From the NCBI GenBank assembly GCA_019671135.1, contig JAHRHY010000009.1, positions 434,001 through 498,000 on the forward strand: 64,000 nt of DNA, given 5' to 3'. Below are positions 56,648-64,000 of the stretch, one piece after another. Below the pieces are notes generated by a model. It was not told where the DNA came from, ran no database searches, and saw nothing but the letters and a program-made list of their open reading frames with translations. The stretch is from Linnemannia hyalina (Eukaryota; Mortierellomycota; Mortierellomycetes; Mortierellales; Mortierellaceae). Positions within the stretch are counted from its first letter, which is position 1; every line of letters begins with the position of its first letter. A program made the position numbers and the translations under genes.

Positions 56648-57055
56648 TCACCCTTGCAATCGACCTTCTTCATTGTCTACTTCAGGTCCATCAACGTCAC
56701 TTAAAACGTCATCTGTCGATCCCATCGCCCGCGAGCTACCTAACCTCGACGCGAAAATGGAAAAAAACACAAAGAATGCAGCACTTTTCTCTGAAGCAAT
56801 TCCGACGATGTGCGTCTGTGGCTCAATTTCATCCCCGCTTCTTAAGACGCGAAACCACAACTCTGAAAATAAAAAACTCGCCCTTTCTAACATCACAATG
56901 ATCATCCACAGAAACGCCAACAAACCAATAAATACCATCATTCGAACCTGGTGATTCTTAGTCTCAACACAGGCCACTGCCCTACAGGAGAGGATTACGC
57001 ACAAGCCAAGGAATCCTCCTACTCCTCCTCTGAATGCAAACTGAAATGGTGTCAA
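56648..57055 (-). pseudogene. Orphan frame with hydrophobic segments, no ATG
   Basis: 135 codons open on the minus strand with two or three membrane-like segments (MMVFIGLLAFLWMIIVMLE, AAFFVFFSIFA) and an acidic tail (DDVLSDVDGPEVDNEEG). The upstream end has no ATG, only TTG and possible TTTCAG acceptors, and just about 230 bp remain before the permease stop. It may be a fragment of a membrane-protein gene or chance. Confidence 0.25.
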
Positions 57056-57288
57056 AAGGAGGAGAAAATATTATACATCCGCTCACGAAAAAAAAAGAGT
57101 AGAACAGCCGCCCTAACTTGGCAAATAACAAGTGCTGTGAAAAAACGAACAAGCAAAAAGCCTCACAAAAGAGTAAATGATATGTTCCTTCACGTCAAAT
57201 CGTCCTCGCCATTCTCTCAAACATATCGTTCAATTATTTTTGCATTTTTATATTTTTTGTCTATGATCACAGGGCAAACAAACTATTC

Positions 57289-59932
57289 CTAACCCGCTAG
57301 CCGCTCATGTCGTCCACCGGCTGGCGTGATACCAAAACAATGCATGACCTTCTCCTTGAGGTCCTGCCACCGCGTCCCCCGGTTGCCCGAGACTAGTTCC
57401 TTGACCACCCAGAGTGGCAATCCTGAGAGTACAATCACCATCGACAGAAATGACTCCAATGGCGCCTGTACAAACGGCATCAGGAACAAAAAGAGCCCAA
57501 AAAACGTGAATGAAATCGGTACCACCATCCACACCTTGAACGGCCGCTTCAGGTTTGGCTCATGGTAGCGCAGATATAGTAGTCCAAGAATACTTGACAA
57601 GTAGCTATTAAAGTGAGATCGAGTCAAGAATCCAAATGTCAACATGTATGATCGCAGAGTAAAAAAGGCCATTGACAAATAACAAAACAGCCAAAACTTA
57701 CAAGAACCAGGCGGCAACGGAATAAAAGTTGACAAGGGTCGAAAAGGTACCGCCAAGAATCATAATCGTCGTCATGACAGCCTGAAGTCCCAAAGCTGCG
57801 ACAGGGGTCCTGCGCTTCTCACTGACCTTGCCAAATATCTTTGGCAAGTATCCCTCGCGTGCCGACGCATAGATGACTCGTGCTCCTGTAAAAATCGATC
57901 CGTTGGCGGCTCCAAAACAACTGCACGCTACACAAATCGCAAACAGCACGCCTCCCGTGCTCCCGAACATTTGCCTTCCAAAGTCCTATGAGAATTGAAG
58001 TAACATACGTGATGTTTGGTAAGTTTCGTCCAGCTCGATTATCATTTCTGAACAATAAGATTAAACAAAGTCAAAACCAAGGTTGAATCGATACTTACGA
58101 TGGCGACGGTGTTGGTGTTCATGACCACCTCCTCGGGGAGAACGGCGTAGTAGGCAGTGTTGGCGAGGAGGTAGAAGATGATAACGATTGGCACGCCAGC
58201 AAAAATGACCCGAGGGAGATCTCTAGTCGGGTTCTTCATCTCGGATGACACATAGTTGAGGTTGTTCCAGCCGTCGTAAGCCCACAATCCTGAATAGAGT
58301 CCCAATGCGATGTCGCCGAGACTTGGTTGTGAGGTCCCCTCAAAGGCGTGGTCAAAGTTGTGGCTTGAGAGGGACTTTTGTCCCAATACCACCAGACCGG
58401 CGATTCCAATGACCAATAGTGTCACCACCTTGATGAACGTGAAAATGTCCTGGATCCTGGTTCCGACAGAGACGCTGATCGAGTTGAGTCCTGATAGGAC
58501 CAGCACGCAGGCAATGGCGATCAGTTTGTTGGACCAGTGACGCATTGGTTGTGTTGGATCCCATGATGACTGTGCCACAATGTTGACCACATATTCTGCA
58601 AACACAACCTATTGTGTTAAAGGGTTGCAAATAGAAAACTTGTCAGTGCTAAGTTGCTGGGTCCTTATCTTATTTTGTCAATCGTTCTTGCTGATATGTT
58701 GTATGTTGATACGACTGGCAGAAAAATCGTCTAATGTCGGTCATTTTTTCCTTGCTGACGTTCCATTTTTCCTGTACTCTCTCTCAGTTGTCCAGAAAGC
58801 GAAAAAAGGGTGATGTGAATGTGCTCTCCACACTCTTCTCCTTTATCCACCATGTCCACTTGCTTCTTCTTAAGACCACAGACTCCAATGCTCAACTCGA
58901 TGGCATCTTGTCCTCTGTCCATTGTTTTTCCGCGGTGAAATACGTGTGTCCACGTCCTGGTAATTTGCTTCCTGCTGCTGAATGTTGGGTCCTGCACTTC
59001 CATTCCATGCATGATATGCACTCTCTTCCTTCTGCTATTTCGTCAAGAGACTTACGCAAATGATGGCGTTTCCTGCAGGCTATAACACACACAGTTATTG
59101 GAATTGCGAGACACAGATGAGAAAAGAAAAGTTGTTAGTTGTGTAACTCTGTTTTGTGTTTTTTCCAAATTGGTTTCTCAATGGTTCGTCCACGTCTTTC
59201 AAATCAATTGAAGAAAAAAAAAAGACAACGAACACCAACATAGGAACATAGGGTTACCTTCAAGAGGGCAATTGAAGACCAACTGAACAAGAATGCAGGT
59301 AAGCTCCCAAAGGCATGATTCAAGTACGCATGCTCGCCACCTCCAGAACTGGGCATCGCACTCCCCAACTCTGCATAGCACAAGGAGCCCGCAAAAGCCA
59401 GAAGCCCCGACACGAACCAAATGATCAACGAGACCCCGACTGATTTGGAATAGGCGAACACAGGACCAGGGGAGGCAAAGATGCCAGATCCAATAATGAC
59501 ACCGACCACCAAGGTGAGGCCATTGCTGAAGGTGACATTCTTTTGTAGGTCACCCCGTTGCCGGTCGATGGCTTCTGAAGAGGAGAGGGGGATGATGTGG
59601 ACGTCGATCGTGTCTGTGTCGGTGTCGTGATGATGTGACTGACTGAGATTAGAGTCGTCGGATGATGTGGAGGATGTAGGATGATGGTGGCCGTCGGTAG
59701 GGTGGAGATGTTTCTTGAGGAGAGCCTCTTTCTTTCCGGTAAGGGTATGGTGCTCATCAATGGCATCGAGGTCGTCGTCGTTGTCGCTGTCGGATGAGTC
59801 TGAGAGGGGGTCGATCTGGTAGCGGTTTGCGGCAGCTTGATGGAGGTGGCTGTTGTCGAGTTGATCTAGTTCGAGCGAGTCGTCGCGGTTGAACGGGTCG
59901 CCCTTGTCCGGATCGTTGTTTATCCTCGGCAT
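57289..59932 (-). CDS. L-type amino-acid permease (APC superfamily, LAT/MUP-like)
   Basis: Five exons reading leftwards, 59932-59258, 59079-59056 (24 nt), 58608-58099, 57985-57702 and 57604-57289, give 602 residues. The start MPRINNDP was chosen over an upstream in-frame ATG at 60106, whose extension looks like leader sequence. Residues 1-130 are a hydrophilic, acidic and His/Ser-rich cytosolic tail. The first membrane helix carries the APC substrate motif GSGIFASPGPVF (148-159). GGGEHAYLNHAFGSLPAF, AYDGWNNLNYVSSEMKNPTR and CFGAANGSIFTGARVIYASA are hallmarks of LAT-type and fungal Mup-type carriers. It should import neutral amino acids, possibly methionine, across the plasma membrane. The substrate cannot be fixed from sequence. 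Confidence 0.93.
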
Positions 59933-60726
59933 TTGCTGTTGTTCTTGTCCTGTGTTGATGATGCTGGAGTGTAAATGAAAGTAGAAAGAGAAGATGGAAA
60001 GGCGAAGTAAAGCTGCTTCAAGAAGCGATGAGGCGATCAACCTTTTTTTTGTGAGGACAGGAGTGGAGGAGATTGAAAAATAAAATACAAAGGGGGAGGG
60101 GCTCACTCCTTCTCTCTGTCTGTGTGTCCTGGTGGACCCACTCGAAGCATTGGACCAGTCATCTTTCTTCTTCTGGCCTGTTGTTAGCTGCTACGATCTA
60201 ATATAAGAACTTTCTTGCCTTCACCAGCTGGTTGCCTATTAAGCTGGCAAAGGTTGCCTATTAAGCTGGCAAAGGGAGTGAAAACGGCTGGTTGTTGTCC
60301 AAGAATCTTGTTCTCCTCCCCCTACGACGACCGGGGTTTTTTTTAATTTTGATCAGTGACACAGATAAAGTAATCAGCGATGGTGCCAGAGCCCAGAGGC
60401 AGAGAGGGTTGATGATGGTGATGGCGCCTGGATGGGGATCGTACTTCTGTTGATCATCGGTCATTCTTGGTGGGGAGGGGGGGGGTGAAAGAAAGGTCCC
60501 ATCTATCCATCACCCACGCTATGAACACCTATGTCCTTTGTGCACGCCTGGCGAAAGCCGTCCTTCCCTTCTTCCCCACACGTTAATGGATCTGTGCCTG
60601 AAGTACTCTCAGTACTGTACATGCCATCATCAACACTGTTCAATGAGACGTGTGCTTGATTGATTTTTATTTGCGGAAGGGGTATAATGGACTTCGATAC
60701 AAAATAAAATGTTATGCTTGGCAAAC
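59933..60726. promoter_or_regulatory. Upstream region of the permease and 3' end of the next gene
   Basis: 794 bp between two minus-strand genes. Contains a perfect 22-bp tandem duplication (listed separately) and a short G-rich tract. An in-frame upstream start for the permease exists at 60106. No other gene is seen. Confidence 0.4.
60231..60274. repeat. Perfect 22-bp tandem duplication
   Basis: Two adjacent identical 22-bp copies, 60231-60252 and 60253-60274, each starting GTTGCC and containing TTAAGC and GGCAAAG. They lie about 300 bp upstream of the permease start. Confidence 0.9.
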
Positions 60727-62724
60727 TTATCGGCGGCTAGTCCAAGGGTTGGGAGTAGCTGTGGTCCACTTGGCCATAAAACTGACAGATGCTGCTCGGA
60801 TCAACTCCTGCCATTCAGCCGTCGACAGCCGTCCTCGGTCAGGATCATCCTGGTATGCCTTTTGTTGTTGTTGTTGCTGTTGTTGTTGTTGTTGTTGTTG
60901 TTGTTGCTGCTGTTGCTGCTGTTGCTGCTGTTGCTGTTGTTGGCGCTGTTCGCGTTGTTGTTGGTATTGTTGCTGATATCTCTTTTGGTAATAGGCACTT
61001 CCGCCAGGACCATAAGGAGGTGACGGTGATCCTGGACGTGCCTGCTGCTGTTGTTGCTGTTGGTGGTGCTGGCGGTATTGCTGGCTCTGACGCTTGACCT
61101 TGACGTACTCTTCTCCGGCCATCTTCTCAAGCGTCTCCTGAAGGACATGCTCGCGCTTCTTGAGGCTGTCGCGGATCCGTTGGCCAATCTGCTGATCAGA
61201 GTACCAGCCCAATGCATGGTTCGCCCCCGTTGAGATGTAAGAAAATGCAAACATGCACGAGATAAGTGAGATGCAGACCACTGAGGCAACCATGAGCTCG
61301 ACAATTGACTTTGTCATCCCACGGACAGTCGGCAGCTTGAACACTGGCATGGCAGCCACAGGAGCAGCCGCCACAGGCGAGGTGACGAAAGGTGCGGCTC
61401 TCGAGTCGTCTGTCGTTTTGTGCGAGCGTCGCCTGTAGGTCTTGTTGGTACTCGAGCGCGATTGAGGTCGAGAGGACGACATAGGGATCTCTTCCTCCTC
61501 ATCCTCGATGCGAACACTGGATCTGGTGGCAGATTCGGTGATCCGTTGTTGTTGCTCAAAGGTGTATCCCTCCGAGAAAGTGCGCGAAAGGTCAGGTCTC
61601 TCCCCTTCGTTGTCCTCCTCCTTGTCAAAGGAGCGAGGGGATCGACAGCTTGGGCGGGATGTTCGACGACGGTGAGTATCGCGATGAGAGGGTGAGGACG
61701 AGGGCGGGGAGGAGGAAGCCGGAGAGTGAGACTCGCTATGGCTATCTTGACTAGCATCGTCGTACATGAGGTCCTCGGCATAGCGTTCTCCGTAAGAGTC
61801 GCGACTGCTAGCGTAGGAGAGCTCGCTGCGCTGGTCACATTCGCTGTCGTCTCTTTCGACCTGTTCCTGGCCAATGATGAGATAATCGGACAGAGACGAC
61901 GAGGACGACGAGAGCGAGGCGGACGACGATGACACAAAGGAACTGGAATCAGCCACAGTCGAAGCGTGAGCGTGGACATGCAGGGGTGACGGGCGGCTGC
62001 TCAAAGGTATGGACATAGGCCTGGCCATGGTGGGTAAGGGCTTTGGCTCATCAAATATAGACCGGGAGGTCTGCGAGAATGTTCTCTCGGCTATTCCTTG
62101 TCCCTTTTCACTCTCTCCTTCCTCCTCGTTTGTTGTGCTGCTTGGGACCTGTTGAGGTTGCTCTGTTACTGCTTCTACAGTCGCACTGTCGCTTGGCGAT
62201 GATGAGGGAAGGGAAGAGGAGGTTGGAGTGGGTGAGGCTGAGCCGTCACAGGCCAGGAGAGTAACGACCTCGGGTGCATGCTCAGATGTGTCAGTCTGTG
62301 CCTCGTGTTGTTGGTTGTTATGGGGGATGATATCCGACGCGGCTCTGGTGGGGATTGCTGCTGTGTCCTGTGCTCGGTCAGAACTGTTGGGGTGATGGTG
62401 AGCCGCTGCCACGTCGACGGCAGGGGTGTTGCTTGTGTCAGCCTCGTGCTTATTATTGCTGATATTGCTAATATTGTCGATGGTGGTGGAAGGGAAAGGC
62501 TCATGCTTGCAGCTGATATTGTTGTCGGACATGCTGTCGCTAGAGAGCGATGAAGTCTCGCTTTGGCCAGTAGGAAGAAGGCTTTTGCTGTAACTTGTTG
62601 GCGGTGAAGAGGGAACGGGTGTTTCAGCTCTTGTCGAGCTTGTGTTCCCGATGGGGGTGTGGATGGTGATAGGGGAGTTCATTTGTGGCAACATTGGGGG
62701 CGGACTATTGTTGTCTGCTTTCAT
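60727..62724 (-). CDS. Single-pass membrane protein with disordered N-terminus and poly-Q tail
   Basis: An uninterrupted frame of 665 residues from the ATG at 62724. Residues 1-450 are disordered and rich in S, T, P, E and D, with Ser runs and acidic patches (EDEEEEIPMSSS, DKEEDNEGE). One hydrophobic helix lies at about 475-497 (VELMVASVVCISLISCMFAF). A short helical segment with charged residues follows (IRDSLKKREHVLQETLEKM), then Gln tracts including about 27 consecutive Gln, and a conserved-looking end (LSTAEWQELIRAASVSFMAK). No domain is recognised. Topology suggests a tail facing one side of an internal or plasma membrane; function is unknown. The N-terminus would be cytosolic by charge, which is only an inference. 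Confidence 0.75.
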   Translation of the reverse strand: MKADNNSPPPMLPQMNSPITIHTPIGNTSSTRAETPVPSSPPTSYSKSLLPTGQSETSSLSSDSMSDNNISCKHEPFPSTTIDNISNISNNKHEADTSNTPAVDVAAAHHHPNSSDRAQDTAAIPTRAASDIIPHNNQQHEAQTDTSEHAPEVVTLLACDGSASPTPTSSSLPSSSPSDSATVEAVTEQPQQVPSSTTNEEEGESEKGQGIAERTFSQTSRSIFDEPKPLPTMARPMSIPLSSRPSPLHVHAHASTVADSSSFVSSSSASLSSSSSSLSDYLIIGQEQVERDDSECDQRSELSYASSRDSYGERYAEDLMYDDASQDSHSESHSPASSSPPSSSPSHRDTHRRRTSRPSCRSPRSFDKEEDNEGERPDLSRTFSEGYTFEQQQRITESATRSSVRIEDEEEEIPMSSSRPQSRSSTNKTYRRRSHKTTDDSRAAPFVTSPVAAAPVAAMPVFKLPTVRGMTKSIVELMVASVVCISLISCMFAFSYISTGANHALGWYSDQQIGQRIRDSLKKREHVLQETLEKMAGEEYVKVKRQSQQYRQHHQQQQQQQARPGSPSPPYGPGGSAYYQKRYQQQYQQQREQRQQQQQQQQQQQQQQQQQQQQQQQQQQQKAYQDDPDRGRLSTAEWQELIRAASVSFMAKWTTATPNPWTSRR
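60862..60945 (-). repeat. Glutamine-codon (CAA/CAG) repeat
   Basis: A run of about 27 Gln codons, mostly CAA with interspersed CAG on the coding minus strand, near the C-terminus of the single-pass membrane protein. Confidence 0.85.
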
Positions 62725-64000
62725 ATGAGCGTGCGTAATGTATTCGTGAGCAATTGGCAGGGTTCTGTTTTCCTGTCACTTTGGCCGAGGTTCTGGCTGT
62801 TGGTTGTTTCTGTTATTGAAGGGTGAATTGAGAGTGGAGGAAGCTGTCCGCCAGATATCTTGTAGCAGTTGAAAAGAGCGATGGAAGAAGAGGAAGTAGA
62901 TGTAAGGGAGGGTTGAATTACGGCTGTTTTCGGGTCGAAAGGGCTGGTTGGGAGAAGAGAAGGAGAAAAGGAGAGAGGCGGAAAGGGAGGCAAAGGGAGG
63001 TCGTGGAGAGAAAGTGAGGAAAGACAGGAGGAGCGCAAAACCGAAGGGAACGAAGAAAGAAAAGGGACGGAGGGGGGTATGAAGGGGTGTGAGAAACGAC
63101 TTAAAGAGGGTGTGTGCAACGAGCGCGAGTTTCTGTTCGGTAGTTGTTTGTTGGCGGTGTTGTGCGACGACAAGAGAAGGGAATGAGAGAGAGTGGGAGA
63201 GAAGGTGAATGAATGAGTTAAGGAAAAGGAGTAGGTGAAGCAGAAAAAGAAGAAAGAAGGAATGAAGAAGTAGGGTGAAGAAAGAATAACGAAGTGAAAA
63301 AAAAAGAGAGGAAAAAGAAGAATAAGTAAAGGGGGGGCGGGCAGGATAAAAGAGCACAAGAAAAAAAAAGACCCAATGGTTCGAACAACAAAGAAGCAAG
63401 CAAAATAACAAGACGAACGAGCAAAATAACGACAGAATAGCATGTGCAAAAACAGGAGTAAGGGAAAAGAAAACTGTGCAAGGTCACTGTGGAGATATGG
63501 ATTGCATGTCCAAACAATGGGCCTAAGAATATACCATTGCTGGCACTCCTATACCATTGGGGCTGCCTCTTTCTTTCCCTCTCTTCTTCTTGCTGCATTC
63601 GGTCACTCCCTCTTCCATCTCTGCTCAATTGGTCATCCAGATCCACCGCAAACGACCCCCTTCTTTCCTCCTCCCTTTCTTCTCACAACCACAGCCGTTG
63701 GTATCCTTCTTCCCTTAGACCAAGCCTAGCCCTTGTACCCTAGGCTGGACTGGCAAAGAAGAAATCGAAACGTAGGAGAGGGCATAAAGTTTCACGGGAA
63801 AAAAGGACAAGCGGGATCAAGGATGGGAAGTCAGGAAAGGAGCATGCTTGCGTTGTTTGTTGTTCTTTACCACAAGAAAAATGAAAAACAAACAAAAACA
63901 TACAACACAAATGCTCGTACCTTTGTACTCTTGAGTCTGGGAAAACAGGCCTTTCGTATCCGAAATGTACAGTACAAGAAACTTCTCTTTCCCGATCATG
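62725..64000. promoter_or_regulatory. Upstream region of the single-pass membrane protein gene
   Basis: About 1.3 kb with no credible gene. From about 62880 to 63400 the plus strand is very purine-rich (pyrimidine-rich on the sense strand of the gene ending at 60727), matching the leader type of other genes here. The last 500 bp show only short frames. Confidence 0.4.

Noticed and set aside
56930..56955. TTCGAACC resembling a tRNA B box
   Set aside because: No matching A box or cloverleaf could be traced around it. The same holds for the TTCGAAC at about 63379.
62721..63449. 242-codon minus-strand frame rich in F, L, S and P
   Set aside because: Same pyrimidine-rich leader composition upstream of the single-pass membrane protein; overlaps other equally open frames.

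Overview
The window is nuclear DNA from a filamentous fungus. Most genes are split by spliceosomal introns with GTAAGT-like donors. The genes include a chitin-synthase chaperone (CHS7 family), an alpha-aminoadipate-route lysine enzyme (saccharopine reductase), an ENA-type P-type ATPase and a prenylated G-protein gamma subunit. The leucine-rich F-box proteins, the long glutamine tracts encoded by CAA/CAG, the CAACAAC-type leaders before start codons and the CT-rich promoters are consistent with an early-diverging fungus, most likely Mortierellomycota. That placement is inference from protein style, not from a marker gene. No bacterial, viral or organellar segment, CRISPR array, tRNA or rRNA gene was recognised.

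Layout. 0.5-4.0 kb: ENA-type cation ATPase (+), meeting a small acidic protein (-) tail to tail. 5.6-7.7 kb: F-box/LRR protein (+). 7.7-10.4 kb: mostly gene-poor, with weak ORFs that may be remnants. 10.4-16.0 kb: an 83-residue protein, a Gcr1/Crypton-like DNA-binding protein and a second F-box protein (all +). 16.1-17.1 kb: a three-exon unknown gene (-). 19.0-25.0 kb: CSC1/TMEM63 channel and CHS7-like chaperone (+). 25.6-30.1 kb: an NXT1/p15 mRNA-export gene (-) and LYS9 (+), head to head over a 314-bp promoter. 32.5-41.4 kb: a five-exon gene for a 2,776-residue protein with an Eco57I/TaqI-class adenine-N6 methyltransferase core. 41.6-44.3 kb: FAM210/DUF1279 mitochondrial protein and ribosomal protein eL34 (-). 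46.0-51.2 kb: a LAMTOR1-like Ragulator anchor with very large introns (+). 51.6-52.3 kb: G-protein gamma subunit (-). 52.3-57.3 kb: gene-poor and repeat-bearing. 57.3-62.7 kb: an L-type amino-acid permease and a single-pass Q-rich protein (-).

The genes do not form a metabolic cluster; this is ordinary eukaryotic gene order with convergent and divergent pairs. Several touch nutrient and ion sensing at membranes (ENA ATPase, CSC1 channel, amino-acid permease, LAMTOR1/TORC1 anchor, G gamma), but no co-regulation is visible.

The strongest candidate for something unusual is the methyltransferase gene. Its catalytic motifs (GQFYTP, DPxxG, NPPY) are of the type seen in bacterial restriction-modification methylases, yet it is spliced and fused to about 950 residues of Q/H/S-rich disorder, with no nuclease domain recognised. 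Other notable points are a Gcr1-like protein that may be a domesticated Crypton recombinase, LAMTOR1-like introns of 1.4 and 3.0 kb, coding exons of 6, 11 and 24 nt, and an apparently non-canonical splice in the CHS7-like gene. All exon joins were worked out by hand from splice signals, phase continuity and family resemblance; none is supported by transcripts.
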